Positions 38,960-48,434 of a stretch of DNA of 64,000 bases are shown piece by piece. The DNA comes from Tabrizicola oligotrophica (GTDB lineage: Bacteria; Pseudomonadota; Alphaproteobacteria; Rhodobacterales; Rhodobacteraceae), in NCBI RefSeq assembly GCF_011008935.1, contig NZ_JAAIVJ010000003.1, forward strand, positions 124,001 through 188,000. Direction: 5' to 3'. The stretch's first letter is position 1. Each line of letters starts with the position of its first letter. The notes beneath the pieces were generated by a model. That model did not search any database. It was not told the DNA's origin and worked only from the letters and a program-made list of their open reading frames with translations. Both the position numbers and the translations under genes were made by a program.

Positions 38960-38984
38960 AAAGCGTCAGACTTTTGAACGCTTT
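38960..38984 (-). terminator. Hairpin at the 3' end of the tetR gene
   Basis: Reading the minus strand, AAAGCGT and ACGCTTT form a 7-bp stem with an 11-base loop, overlapping the last tetR codons and followed by TCTG. A weak intrinsic terminator separating tetR from the dehydrogenase gene is possible. Confidence 0.35.
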
Positions 38985-39652
38985 GGCAACTTGAACACCT
39001 TTTCGTCGACCCGATCCGCCAGCTCCTGGCACTGGCGCGCATCCGGCGCGACACCGGTAAAGATGTGGATGTAGGTCGGCCCATGCGAAAAGCGGACCTC
39101 GGGCTCCTCGAGCACGTCAAGGGTGTACTGACCGATCTGGGTGAAATAGATCACCCGAGCCCGGATCAGGGCCTCCTGTTCGCGATAGCCATAGCGCAGG
39201 AACATCCGGCGCAGGGCATCGACGCGCAACGTGTCGGCCTCGACCACGACGGCGCGCACCGCGGGCGAGCGGCGCCCCCAAAGCCTGACCGCAATGTCCA
39301 GCGCCGGGTCGAACAGCGCCTCGTCAATCCAGCACTCAAAGACGCTGATCAGCGCCCGGTTCACATCTGGCTCCGGCCGCATTGCCCGTTCAATGATCGG
39401 GCTGGTGTTCTTGCGCAGCCAATCGTCAAGCATCGCCTTGTGCAGATCCTCGCGGCTTTCGAAATGCCAGTAAAAGCTGGACCTTGCGACGCCCAACTGC
39501 TTGGCCATGATCTGCACCTTGACCCGGTCGATGCCATCGTCGACCAGAGTGCGCAGGGCAAGATCCAGCCAGTCCTGCCGGCTGAGCCGTTCAGAGCGCT
39601 CCGCCTCCAACTCCGGGCTGTCTTCCGCGCCGATATGGCTCTGCTCGGTCAT
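38966..39652 (-). CDS. TetR/AcrR-family transcriptional regulator
   Basis: 228 residues. The HTH is at ~25-70: SRQDWLDLALRTLVDDGIDR, VQIMAKQLGVARSSFYWHF. A C-terminal ligand-binding helical domain follows with a FECWIDEALFDPAL segment. The start MTEQSHIG at 39652 is preferred; earlier in-frame starts add sequence unlike the family. It is flanked by the dehydrogenase gene and the divergent solute-binding protein gene, both preceded by a shared palindrome, so it likely represses both. Confidence 0.9.
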   Translation of the reverse strand: MTEQSHIGAEDSPELEAERSERLSRQDWLDLALRTLVDDGIDRVKVQIMAKQLGVARSSFYWHFESREDLHKAMLDDWLRKNTSPIIERAMRPEPDVNRALISVFECWIDEALFDPALDIAVRLWGRRSPAVRAVVVEADTLRVDALRRMFLRYGYREQEALIRARVIYFTQIGQYTLDVLEEPEVRFSHGPTYIHIFTGVAPDARQCQELADRVDEKVFKLPKRSKV

Positions 39653-39906
39653 CCTGGTCTTCCTGTCCTGCCTGTGGCCAAGCATAGGCCCTGACCATCC
39701 GTTCTTGCAATGCACGATGCCAGAGCGTTTGCGGAAGCCGCAAGACGGCCCGGCGCAAGGACTGCCACGCCCCGCAGGCAGGTTGCCATCACCACAGAGA
39801 GCCAACGTGCAAGACTGTCCCCTTGCGAATGCCACCCATCCCCGGGTTTCAAGGGCACATCCCGAGGCACCCCGGCAAGTCCAAGCGCCAATCCACCCGA
39901 TATATT

Positions 39907-39925
39907 CAATATTTTCCGAATATTG
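39907..39925. promoter_or_regulatory. Perfect CAATATT-N5-AATATTG inverted repeat
   Basis: A 7-bp perfect AT-rich dyad in the 389-bp divergent region between tetR and the solute-binding protein gene, about 120 bases upstream of the latter. It differs in sequence from the shared ACA-N4-TGT palindrome, so it may bind another regulator or lie at a promoter. Confidence 0.4.
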
Positions 39926-39988
39926 CCCAAGCTCCACTCCCGATCACCCGCGGCACTTGACTCGAATCAGTCCAGATGTTTGGCTTCA

Positions 39989-40010
39989 TTAGGTACATAA
40001 ATGTCCCTAA
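39989..40010. promoter_or_regulatory. Candidate TetR operator before the solute-binding protein gene
   Basis: TTAGGTACATAAATGTCCCTAA is a near-perfect 22-bp palindrome (9 of 11 positions symmetric) lying 32 bases upstream of the ATG at 40042. It matches the site at 38820-38841 in its central AGGTACA..AATGTC. Confidence 0.6.
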
Positions 40011-40041
40011 ATTTGACAAATACGGCAACAGGGAGATCAAG

Positions 40042-41691
40042 ATGACAGAAGAGCTGCACCCACCGGCCCATCCCGGCGCGGTCCTGTTTTCCGATGAATG
40101 CCAGCGCGGCCAGCTCGACCGCCGGGAATTCATGACCCGGGCGACCGCGCTCGGCGTTTCGGCGGCCGCGGCCTATGGCCTGCTGGGCCTTGAGACCCCG
40201 GTCGCCGCGCAAGAGGCCCCCGCCACGGGCGGCACGCTGCGCATGGCGATGGAAACCCGCCCCGGCAAGGACCCGCGCACCTGGGATTGGGCAGAACTGG
40301 CGAACTTTGCCCGGGGCTGGCTCGACTATCTGGTCGAATATGAAGCCGACGGCTCGCTGCGGCCGATGCTTCTGGAAAGCTGGGAGGTCAATGACAATGC
40401 CACCGAATTCACGCTGCATGTCCGCAAGGGCGTGAGCTGGAACAACGGTGACGCCTTTACCGCGGACGATGTGGTGCGGATCATCACCGACTGGTGCGAC
40501 GCCAATGTCGAAGGCAACTCGATGGCGGCGCGCATGGGCGGGCTGGTGGACGAGACGACCAAAAAGGTCCGCGACGGTTCCGTCACCAAGGTGGACGACC
40601 ACACCGTCAGGCTGACCCTGCCCGCACCCGACATCTCGATCATCGTCGGCATGGCGGACTATCCGGCAGCGGTCTACCACGCCAGCTATGCGGGCGGCGA
40701 CAACGCGGCAAGCCCGGTCGGAACTGGCCCCTACCTGCCGGACGTCAACGAAATCGGCGTCAAGCAAACGCTTGTGCTCAACCGCGACCATACCTGGTGG
40801 GGCACTGCCGTCTATGGCGGGCCCTACCTTGAAAAGATCGAATACATCGACCTCGGGACCGATCCGTCCAGCGTCGTCGCCGCAGCCGGGTCGGGCGAGA
40901 TTGACGCCTCCTACCGCAGCCAGGGGGATTTCATCGACCAGCTTGACGCCATCGGCTGGACCAAATCCGAAGCCGTGACCGCGGCCACGCTGGCGGTGCG
41001 GTTCAACCAGGCCTCGGATCTCTACAAGGACAAGGCCGTCCGCCGGGCGCTGCAATCCTGCGTCGACAACAAGGTGGTGCTGGAACTGGGCTACAGCGGC
41101 CTTGGCCAACCTGCCGAAAACCATCACGTCTGCCCAATTCACCCGGAATACGCCCCGCTTCCGCCGCTGGTCGTCGATCCGGCCGCCGGCAAAGCCGCGA
41201 TCGAGGCGGCAGGGCTGATCGACACCGAGTTCGAGCTGATCTCGCTGGAAGACGACTGGCAGGCGGCGACCTGCGACGCCGTTGCGGCGCAGATCCGCGA
41301 CGCCGGGATCACCATCAAGCGCACCACGCTGCCCGGCTCGACCTTCTGGAACGACTGGACCAAGTATCCGTTCTCGGCCACCGAATGGAACATGCGCCCG
41401 CTTGGCGTGCAGATCTTCTCGCTCGCCTACAAGTCCGGTGTCGCCTGGAACGAAACCGCGCTGAACAATGCCGATCTCGACGCCGCTCTGGCCGAAGCGC
41501 TGTCGATCTCTGATGCTGCGGCGCGCAAGGTGGTGATGGAGAAGATCGAAAGGATCATGCAGGATGAGGGCGTGCTGATCCAGCCCTACTGGCGTTCGCT
41601 TTACCGCCACACCGCGCCGGAAATTCATGGTTGCGAACAGCACCCGATGATCGAGCATCATCACTACAAATGGTGGAAAGCGCAGGCCTGA
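40042..41691 (+). CDS. Tat-exported ABC solute-binding protein, peptide/nickel family (SBP_bac_5)
   Basis: 549 residues. An unusual ~30-residue leader precedes a twin-arginine signal, [20 protein letters not shown], with cleavage expected after VAAQ. The mature protein has the family-5 features: [42 protein letters not shown] and [13 protein letters not shown]. It binds a peptide-like or other solute in the periplasm. No permease or ATPase gene adjoins it: a terminator and the nos operon follow. Start chosen at MTEELHPP, where a GGGAGA site is present. Confidence 0.87.
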   Translation: MTEELHPPAHPGAVLFSDECQRGQLDRREFMTRATALGVSAAAAYGLLGLETPVAAQEAPATGGTLRMAMETRPGKDPRTWDWAELANFARGWLDYLVEYEADGSLRPMLLESWEVNDNATEFTLHVRKGVSWNNGDAFTADDVVRIITDWCDANVEGNSMAARMGGLVDETTKKVRDGSVTKVDDHTVRLTLPAPDISIIVGMADYPAAVYHASYAGGDNAASPVGTGPYLPDVNEIGVKQTLVLNRDHTWWGTAVYGGPYLEKIEYIDLGTDPSSVVAAAGSGEIDASYRSQGDFIDQLDAIGWTKSEAVTAATLAVRFNQASDLYKDKAVRRALQSCVDNKVVLELGYSGLGQPAENHHVCPIHPEYAPLPPLVVDPAAGKAAIEAAGLIDTEFELISLEDDWQAATCDAVAAQIRDAGITIKRTTLPGSTFWNDWTKYPFSATEWNMRPLGVQIFSLAYKSGVAWNETALNNADLDAALAEALSISDAAARKVVMEKIERIMQDEGVLIQPYWRSLYRHTAPEIHGCEQHPMIEHHHYKWWKAQA

Positions 41692-41719
41692 GCGGTCTTC
41701 AGGGCCGCGCGGTCAGATC

Positions 41720-41745
41720 CCGGGCGGCTCCGTCCGCCCGGATTT
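41720..41745 (+). terminator. Intrinsic terminator after the solute-binding protein gene
   Basis: Perfect 8-bp stem CCGGGCGG/CCGCCCGG with a 6-base loop followed by ATTT, 28 bases after the stop codon. Confidence 0.75.
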
Positions 41746-42004
41746 CCTGTCCCCGCATCTGCCACATCAGGCCAAATTGCCTCTCAGTCACAGGATGTTG
41801 CCCCCGCCGTCTTGCACCCTCCGCCACGTCTGCGTCCTTTTTCTGGTGCGGCAGGAACCCGTCACGATCCCAGCCTGCAAGCCTGAAACAGCGGCGCCGA
41901 TCCGCGAATGAGAGGCATGGCGCAGCCGCTCCAGCAGGTTGAAATCGCACAGGGCCAAGGCCAGCGCCTGATACCAGTGCCGGGCCACGACGGCTGCAGC
42001 GATA
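41746..42004. other. Non-coding gap between the solute-binding protein gene and nosX
   Basis: The two flanking genes converge here. A 66-codon GTG-initiated frame on the minus strand (41788-41988) has no recognisable family or ribosome binding site, so it is not called. No other signal is visible. Confidence 0.4.
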
Positions 42005-42901
42005 TTACGCCGGAACGGCGGCTTCCAGCCTTGCGTCGTCGAACCGGGCGCACAGGGCCAGAACGTCGTCGCGATCCCTGCTCAGGCAAGCGGCGGTGGA
42101 CAGCGCGTCCGCAAGAGCGGCCGACCCCGCAGAAACCGAGATCGCCCGCCAGCGCGACTGGACTGGCCGGCCGGTTTCGGGGTTGAGAATATGGCTGCTC
42201 TCACCATCGCCCGCGAAGGTCATGCCGAGCGGGGCAGAAGTGGCCAGCGCCCGGTTCCTCAGGGCAACGCTGCCCCCCGAGGCCAGTTGCACCGGCCAGT
42301 CGCCTTCGGGCAGGGCGCGCAACTCGCCGCTGTCGATCAGCGCGCGCGTCAGGCCGTTGTCGGCGAGCAGCGCCGCTACACGGTCGGCGATGTAGCCCTG
42401 GGCAATCCCGTTCAGCGTCAGCGCCATGCCGGGGCGCAGTGCGATGGCGTCTGACGAAAGGCCGACGCCCTGCCAGCCGATCAGGGCACGGGCTGCAGAA
42501 CGCTGCGCATCCGAAAGGCGCTGACCTGCCCCCCGCGCCCCGGCCTCGGCCTGCCACAGCGGCTGGATGGTCGGGTCGAACCGCCCGCCACTGGCCGCAT
42601 GGACCCGCCCGGCAAGGGCCAGGCATTCCAGAAGCTCGAACGGGGGGGCAAGAAGCTGCCCGTTGCGGTTCAGGCGCAACAGCGCTGAGTCCGGCAGGTA
42701 GATCGAGAAGACGCCTTCCAGCCGCCGAATTTCGGCCATGGCCATTCGGGCAAGCCGCGGGGCCTCGGGGTGCTGCAACCGCAGAGTCACCCGCGCGCCC
42801 AACGCCAGTCCGGTTTCGACATGCAGATCGGGCGCGCGTGCCAACGCGTGCGACGGCATCAATGCGGCGGAAATCGCGATGAAGCGGCGGCGGGTCAGCA
42901 T
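42005..42901 (-). CDS. nosX: FAD:protein FMN transferase NosX (ApbE family)
   Basis: 298 residues. A Tat-like leader MLTRRRFIA...ALARA is followed by the ApbE fold: EIRRLEGVFSIYLPDSALLRLN, GGRFDPTIQPLW, LNGIAQGYIADRVAALL, DSGELRALP and SHILNPETGRPV. It attaches FMN to the periplasmic domain of NosR. The ATG at 42901 is preferred because GGAGG lies 6 bases before it; a TTG at 42907 would overlap the nosL stop. Last gene of the nos operon. Confidence 0.93.
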   Translation of the reverse strand: MLTRRRFIAISAALMPSHALARAPDLHVETGLALGARVTLRLQHPEAPRLARMAMAEIRRLEGVFSIYLPDSALLRLNRNGQLLAPPFELLECLALAGRVHAASGGRFDPTIQPLWQAEAGARGAGQRLSDAQRSAARALIGWQGVGLSSDAIALRPGMALTLNGIAQGYIADRVAALLADNGLTRALIDSGELRALPEGDWPVQLASGGSVALRNRALATSAPLGMTFAGDGESSHILNPETGRPVQSRWRAISVSAGSAALADALSTAACLSRDRDDVLALCARFDDARLEAAVPA

Positions 42902-42903
42902 GG

Positions 42904-43461
42904 TCAACCTCCCGTCGCGCCGGACAAGGATTTCAGGCGGCGCGCATAATCCGCATCGCCCTCGGCCTCGGGCGACTCGGCGGCAAGGAGGGTGGCGTCG
43001 GCGATGGCCTCCAGCCCGACGACGCTGCCGCCATGCTGCGCTGCAAAGGCCGCGGCGGCGGCCGGATCGGCGAAGGGCACCACTTCGGGCGCGCCCATGC
43101 CGCCCTCGGCATCCGACTGGACGACGAAATGCGCCGTAGTGGCGTCGATCCAGTTGTCCGCCCCCGGCTCTGCCCAGCTGGCCCCCGCCGCCCCCATGTC
43201 GCTGACATAGATCGCCAGGACCCGGTGGCTTTGTTCCGGCAGGCGCAGATAGGCGACTGTATCGCTGGCCTGGCTGAAGAACAGCGGTGCCCCCGGCAGG
43301 CCTTCCAGGTGGATCTGGCCTTTCGGGCCTTCATGCTCCAGCAGGTTCATCTGGCAGAAATATCCCAGCGTCTCCGGCTTCAGCGGCAGGGGGGCGGTGT
43401 TCTGCGCGACCTCTTCCTGACAGGCGGCGAGAGCGAGGACGAACAGCAAGGCGCGTTTCAT
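42904..43461 (-). CDS. nosL: Copper chaperone lipoprotein NosL
   Basis: 185 residues. The lipoprotein signal ends in a lipobox LAAC with Cys14. Shortly after, YFCQMNLLEHEGPKGQIHL holds the CxM copper-binding motif (Cys36, Met38). NosL delivers Cu(I) for the NosZ CuZ centre on the periplasmic face. The start at 43461 overlaps the nosY stop (ATGA). Confidence 0.93.
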   Translation of the reverse strand: MKRALLFVLALAACQEEVAQNTAPLPLKPETLGYFCQMNLLEHEGPKGQIHLEGLPGAPLFFSQASDTVAYLRLPEQSHRVLAIYVSDMGAAGASWAEPGADNWIDATTAHFVVQSDAEGGMGAPEVVPFADPAAAAAFAAQHGGSVVGLEAIADATLLAAESPEAEGDADYARRLKSLSGATGG

Positions 43462-44279
43462 GGCGTGACCTTTCGGAAGGCGGCGGCGGCAAGGGCCAGA
43501 GCGGCCAGCGGCCAGAGAAGGACCGAGGCAAGGGATTGCCACAGCGGGATGGTGTCGGCAGCGCCGCCGACGCCGGCCGCGGCGGCGGTGGCGCCCGAGG
43601 CGGTCAGGTTGAACAGCCGGAAAGCATCGGCCGGATTGACCAGAAGCGCGACCGGGAAGGCCTCGGTGGTGAACCAGCCGCCGTTGTCGGCGACGATGGC
43701 GGACAGCAGGCCAAGATCATAGAGCACGACCAGCCCAAGCCAAAGCCCGATGGCCAGCCCGGCCGCCCCCGAAGGGCGACGGGACAAGGCGGAAAGCGCA
43801 TAGCCGGCACCCAGGAACGTCGCGCCCAGAAGCACCGAGGACCACGAAAGCCGCCAGAGGGCAGGCAGGCCGGTCAGCGCCTCGGGGTCGTTCCAGATCG
43901 CAACACCCGCGGCAAGCCCGTGGCCCAGCAGCAGCGCCAGCGCCAGAATTGCCAGATGCGCCGCCAGCTTGCCGATCAGCACCGCCTCGCGCGCGATGGG
44001 ATAGGCCAGCAACAGCGGCAGCGTGCCGCGCTCGGCCTCGCCGGCGATGGCGTCAAAGCTCATCAGCAGCGCCAGAAGCGGGATCAGATAGACCGACAGC
44101 GAGGTCAGCGAGGCCACGGTGACAGACAACCGGTCCACCCCCAACCCTCCCGTCGGGGCAGAACCGGCCAGCGCCAGCACGAGCGAGAACACCGCCATCA
44201 CCGCAAGCGCGATGGAGACCCAGCGGTTGCGCAGGGCGATGCGAAACTCGGTTCGGGCGGTCGAGAGGATGCGCTTCAT
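43458..44279 (-). CDS. nosY: ABC permease NosY
   Basis: 273 residues with about six transmembrane segments, starting RILSTARTEFRIALRNRW. It carries DAIAGEAERGTLPLLLAYPI, the ABC-2 permease motif. With NosF it forms the transporter that supports NosD in CuZ assembly. Overlaps nosF and nosL by 4 nt on each side. Confidence 0.94.
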   Translation of the reverse strand: MKRILSTARTEFRIALRNRWVSIALAVMAVFSLVLALAGSAPTGGLGVDRLSVTVASLTSLSVYLIPLLALLMSFDAIAGEAERGTLPLLLAYPIAREAVLIGKLAAHLAILALALLLGHGLAAGVAIWNDPEALTGLPALWRLSWSSVLLGATFLGAGYALSALSRRPSGAAGLAIGLWLGLVVLYDLGLLSAIVADNGGWFTTEAFPVALLVNPADAFRLFNLTASGATAAAAGVGGAADTIPLWQSLASVLLWPLAALALAAAAFRKVTP

Positions 44280-45175
44280 TGGACGGTCCCCCGGCTGAAA
44301 TGGCTGTAAAGGTCTTCAAGACTTGGCGGCAGCACGTCCAGATCGGCCACCTTGTCACCCAGCCCGGCAATGCGGCCAAGCTGGGCAAGCTTTTCGGACT
44401 GCGTGCAGGTCAGGTGCAAGGCCCCGTCCACAAGGATCGCCCCCGGCAGGCTGCGGGCAATCTCGGGCGCGGAACCGTTCCTTGCCGTCACATGCAGCGT
44501 GACCGGCAGGTCGGCGCGGCGTCTCAACTCGGCCAAGCTGCCCTCGGCCACCATCCGGCCCTTGGACAGGATCACGATCCGGTCGGTCCGCGCCTCGACC
44601 TCGGTCAGCGCATGCGAGGAGAGCAGGATCGAGGCCCCCTGCTTTGCAAGGTCGTCCAGGAGTGCATAGAACTCGCGCCGCGACACCGGGTCCAGACCCG
44701 AGGTCGGCTCGTCCAGCACCAGAAGCCGGGGTTGGCCGATCAGCGCCTGCGCCAGACCGACACGCTGACGCATACCCTTGGAATAGGTGCCGATCCGCCG
44801 GCGGGCGGCCTGCGCCAGCCCCACCTTTTCCAGCAACCCCATCGCCTGCGACGGGCTTTCGCCACGCAGCACGAGGTAATGGCGCAGCTGTTCCTCGCCG
44901 GTCAGGGCGGGGTGAAAGGCCACATTCTCGGGCAGATAGGCCACCGAACGCCGGGCAGCGATAGAGCCCGGAGCCGCGTCGCAGACGCTGATCTGCCCGC
45001 TGGTCGCCGGGATCAGGCCAAGGATGATCTTCATCATCGTCGACTTGCCCGCGCCGTTGTGGCCCAGAAGCGCGACCCGTTCACCGGGCGCGACCGACAG
45101 GCTGACCCCGGTCAGGGCCGCCACCTCGCCGAACCGTTTAGTGAGTTGCGAGATCGTCAGGGTCGAGGTCATCAT
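44276..45175 (-). CDS. nosF: ABC ATPase NosF
   Basis: 299 residues: Walker A LGHNGAGKST, ABC signature YSKGMRQRVGLAQAL, Walker B LLVLDEPTSGLD, and the H-loop SSHAL. The ATG at 45175 has AAAGG upstream and puts the start 38 bases inside nosD; a second ATG at 45172 is equally close. Energises NosY. Confidence 0.94.
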   Translation of the reverse strand: MMTSTLTISQLTKRFGEVAALTGVSLSVAPGERVALLGHNGAGKSTMMKIILGLIPATSGQISVCDAAPGSIAARRSVAYLPENVAFHPALTGEEQLRHYLVLRGESPSQAMGLLEKVGLAQAARRRIGTYSKGMRQRVGLAQALIGQPRLLVLDEPTSGLDPVSRREFYALLDDLAKQGASILLSSHALTEVEARTDRIVILSKGRMVAEGSLAELRRRADLPVTLHVTARNGSAPEIARSLPGAILVDGALHLTCTQSEKLAQLGRIAGLGDKVADLDVLPPSLEDLYSHFSRGTVQ

Positions 45176-46466
45176 ATGTGCCTTTGCTCCATCTTCCGGC
45201 GACGTCGGTCTCAAGGGCGGCGATGTCGTCGGGGACGGGAATGGTGATGGGCTGCATCAGCGGGTGGCTGTCCGTAACCCCGCCCGGCAGGATCGCCGGG
45301 AACGAGGCTTGCGACCAGCGCACCAGTTGCACCGCAGGCGAGCCGGTCAGAAGCTGCGCCGCAGGTTGCGACCACAGGATATGGTCCATCAGATCGTTCG
45401 GACGGAAGACCCCATCCGCGATGCCATCGCCGTTCAGGTCGAAGGCGGGATGGTCGGACCAGAAGTTGCCGCGGCCCTCGAAGCTCCACTCCATGAACCG
45501 GGTGCCGACATATTTCACCTGCTCCTGATTTCCAAGAAAGGCGTTGTCGGTCAGCATGTTGCGCTCTGACCCGGCGGTAAAGTGGATGCCGATGCCGCAG
45601 CCTTCGAAACGGTTGCCGAACAAGAGATTCTTGTGGGCGTTGTAGATGAACAGGCATTTCTTCGTGCCGCCACGCACCAGATTGCCGGCCACGTCGGCGC
45701 CGTTGGCGAAGTTCAGCATGAGGCCATGTTCGCGGTCACCAAGCGACAGGTTGTCCTTCACCACCACCCGGTCGGAAAACATCACCGCAAAGCCAAGGTG
45801 ATTGCCGATCGAGATATTGCCGGTGATCTCGCTGTCGTGGGTGTACATGTAATGGACCGCAAAGCGCAGGTCGCGGAACAGGTTGTTGCGGTAGGTGCCT
45901 TTCTTCGAGGCGTTGGAGAAGATGCCGTCGCGGCCCCAGCGCACGGAATTGCCCTCGATCACGGTGCCGGGGCTGTTCCAGACATAAAAGCCGTTGCCGC
46001 GTTCGTTCATCCGCTGGTTCTGGCGGCCTTCGATGGTATTGCCGCGGACCAGCGTGTCCAGCCCGCCGTGAACGTCGATGCCGTGCATGTTGTCGGTCAG
46101 GCGGTTGCCCTCGATCCGCGCCCGATCGGCACCCTTCACGATCTTGATCCCGGCGTCGAGCGTCTGGTTGACCTTGCCCGAGCCGGTGATGTGCAACCCG
46201 GTCAGCACTACGTCATCGGCCGTTATGGTGACGACGCTGCCCTGACCCTGGCCGTCGAGGGTGGCCGTGCCGTCACCCTGCAGCGTCAGCGTCCGGTCGA
46301 TGGTGACGGGGCCCGCATAGGCCCCGCCAGAGAGGATCAGCACATCGCCGGGGGCAGCCCCGGCGATGGCGGCGGCCAGCGTGCCTTCGCCCGGCGCGAC
46401 ATGCAGCTCCGCCGCCGCAAGCGGCGCGGACAGCAAGGTCAGCAGGGCGACAAGGCAGCGGCGCAT
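45138..46466 (-). CDS. nosD: Periplasmic CuZ-maturation protein NosD
   Basis: 442 residues. A signal peptide of ~19 residues (LLSAPLAAA) is followed by a right-handed parallel beta-helix with many NxI/GN repeats (carbohydrate-binding CASH type). It includes HGIDVHGGLDTLVRGNTIEG and DREHGLMLNFANGADVAGN. Partner of NosFY in building the CuZ cluster. Begins 3 bases after the nosZ stop. Confidence 0.94.
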   Translation of the reverse strand: MRRCLVALLTLLSAPLAAAELHVAPGEGTLAAAIAGAAPGDVLILSGGAYAGPVTIDRTLTLQGDGTATLDGQGQGSVVTITADDVVLTGLHITGSGKVNQTLDAGIKIVKGADRARIEGNRLTDNMHGIDVHGGLDTLVRGNTIEGRQNQRMNERGNGFYVWNSPGTVIEGNSVRWGRDGIFSNASKKGTYRNNLFRDLRFAVHYMYTHDSEITGNISIGNHLGFAVMFSDRVVVKDNLSLGDREHGLMLNFANGADVAGNLVRGGTKKCLFIYNAHKNLLFGNRFEGCGIGIHFTAGSERNMLTDNAFLGNQEQVKYVGTRFMEWSFEGRGNFWSDHPAFDLNGDGIADGVFRPNDLMDHILWSQPAAQLLTGSPAVQLVRWSQASFPAILPGGVTDSHPLMQPITIPVPDDIAALETDVAGRWSKGTYDDLDPDDLATH

Positions 46467-46469
46467 CGG

Positions 46470-48419
46470 TCAGGCCCCAGCGGGTTCGACGAACATCCGG
46501 CCGCGCATCTCCATGTGGAGCGCATGGCAGAACCACTGGCAGTAATACCAGTAAACCCCGGCATTGGCTGCCGTGAAGGTGATGGAACTGGTCGCCTGCG
46601 GGCCGATTTCCATGGCGACGCCATGGTTGCCCATGGTGAAACCGTGGGTCAGGTCGTCGATGTCATCGAGGTTGGTGACGATCACGGTGACTTCGTCGCC
46701 TTCCTTGACCGTGAAGCTTTCCAGCGCAAAGTTCGGCGCCTGGCTGGACATGTAGACCCGCACCTTCTTCGGATCGTCCTTGTCGCGGATCACCATGTCC
46801 TGCCATTCGTCGAGGTTCACCCCGTCCGCCTCGGCCTGCGCCCGGGTTTCGGCCCACATCGGATCTTGCCGGTTCCAGGCCGACAGCGGGTTCACCTTGC
46901 TCGCGGCCACCGCAATGGCGTCATGCGGCTCGGCGAAGTTCGGGCCGTCGTGGACCACGACCATCTTGTCGCCCGAAATGTCGATCAGCTGATCGTTTTC
47001 CGGCTTCAGCGGGCCGACGTTCAGGAAGCGGTCTTTCGAGAACTTGCACAGGCAGACCAGCCAGTTGTTCTCGGCGTCCAGCGTCTCGCCCATCACGGTT
47101 TTCAGGTGGCCGGGCTGATACTGCACGTCAACCTTGTCCTTGATCGGGTCGATCTTCTCGCCGGCATAGGCCTTGATCGCATCCTCGATGTTCCACTTCA
47201 CCACCTGGCTGTCGAGGAACAGCGAGGTATAGGCATTGCCGCGCCCGTCAAAGGCGGTGTGCAGCGGGCCAAGGCCCAGCTCCGGCTCGGCCACCACCAC
47301 GCTGCGCGGATCGGCATCGCCTTCGAACAGCGTGTCGAACTTGGTCACGTCCAGCACGGTGACGGTGGGCGACAGCTTGCCGCCGATGCACAGGTGCTTC
47401 TTGTCCGGCGCCATGTTGCAGCCGTGCGGGTTGTTGGCGATCGGCACATAGCGGGTGAACTGGCTCTTGGCGTCCTTGCGGCCATCCAGAACGCGGACGC
47501 CGTTCAGCTCCTGCCCTTCGCCCGCCGCGATGGCGGCTTCGATGGCAGCGATGTTGAAGATGACGACATGGTCCATCTCGGAGGCGGTCATGTCGGCCAG
47601 CGTCATGCCCATTTCCGAGTTGTACGAGGTCGAGAAGGCCCATTTACCCTCATAGTCGGCATCGCAGTTGTCGAGGTTGCCCGACACCATCACCTGCCAG
47701 GCCGGGGTCCAGCTTGCGCTGTCGACGGCGGTGAAGATGTTCACATAGGTCGAAACGTCCTGCATCGTGGTGCCGTCGTTGACCAGCGGCGCCTCGTCCT
47801 CGCCGTTGCAGAACACATAGGTCGATTTCGGGAACTTCTGCGGCCGCATCCCGTGAATCGCCTTGGCGTTCGGGATTTCAAGAATGGCGTCGCATTTCAT
47901 AACGTCGGCGCGAACCCGGGCGACGCGGGTGTTCGCCTTGTCGTTCATGAACAGGTATTGCCCGTCATACTTGCCGTCGGTGAAGGACATGTGGACGTGG
48001 TGAAGATCGCCGTTGTCATGGATCTTCTTGCCATTGGCGGCGAGGTGCTTCTTCGTCTTCTCGCTCATGGTGCGCTGGTGGATGCGGAGCGATTCATTGG
48101 TCTGGCCCCAGCCGGTGGCCGAGCAGCGGTTGAACACCGGTACGCGCATCAGCTCGCGCATCGAAGGGATGCCGAGGATGCGCATCTCGCCGGTCTGACC
48201 CGAGGACCAGAAGCCGTAATGGGTATCAAGCTGGCCGGGCGCGACGTTGAAGCCATCACCTGCGGCAAGCGCCGCGCCGGCGGTGGCCAGCGTGCCAAGG
48301 CCCGCCGCGCCGCCGGTCAGCGCCAGTCGGCCGCCAAGCGTGCCGGCAAGGGCCGCGCCGCCCGCGGTCGCGCCCAGAAGCGCGCGGCGGGAAAGCCCTG
48401 TCTTGTGTTCCTGTGTCAT
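46470..48419 (-). CDS. nosZ: Nitrous oxide reductase NosZ (clade I, Tat-exported)
   Basis: 649 residues. The Tat leader has SRRALLGAT at ~10-18, a clade I trait. The seven-bladed propeller carries the CuZ histidines (HHVHMSF-type segment at DLHHVHMS, and [12 protein letters not shown]). The C-terminal cupredoxin has the CuA motif [12 protein letters not shown] (C627, C631, H635, M638). It reduces N2O to N2 in the periplasm. 15 bases after the nosR stop. Confidence 0.97.
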   Translation of the reverse strand: MTQEHKTGLSRRALLGATAGGAALAGTLGGRLALTGGAAGLGTLATAGAALAAGDGFNVAPGQLDTHYGFWSSGQTGEMRILGIPSMRELMRVPVFNRCSATGWGQTNESLRIHQRTMSEKTKKHLAANGKKIHDNGDLHHVHMSFTDGKYDGQYLFMNDKANTRVARVRADVMKCDAILEIPNAKAIHGMRPQKFPKSTYVFCNGEDEAPLVNDGTTMQDVSTYVNIFTAVDSASWTPAWQVMVSGNLDNCDADYEGKWAFSTSYNSEMGMTLADMTASEMDHVVIFNIAAIEAAIAAGEGQELNGVRVLDGRKDAKSQFTRYVPIANNPHGCNMAPDKKHLCIGGKLSPTVTVLDVTKFDTLFEGDADPRSVVVAEPELGLGPLHTAFDGRGNAYTSLFLDSQVVKWNIEDAIKAYAGEKIDPIKDKVDVQYQPGHLKTVMGETLDAENNWLVCLCKFSKDRFLNVGPLKPENDQLIDISGDKMVVVHDGPNFAEPHDAIAVAASKVNPLSAWNRQDPMWAETRAQAEADGVNLDEWQDMVIRDKDDPKKVRVYMSSQAPNFALESFTVKEGDEVTVIVTNLDDIDDLTHGFTMGNHGVAMEIGPQATSSITFTAANAGVYWYYCQWFCHALHMEMRGRMFVEPAGA

Positions 48420-48434
48420 GATCGGAACTCCTTT

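Noticed and set aside
41788-41988. 66-codon GTG frame downstream of nosX
   Set aside because: No ribosome binding site, no recognised family, and it lies in a short convergent gap.
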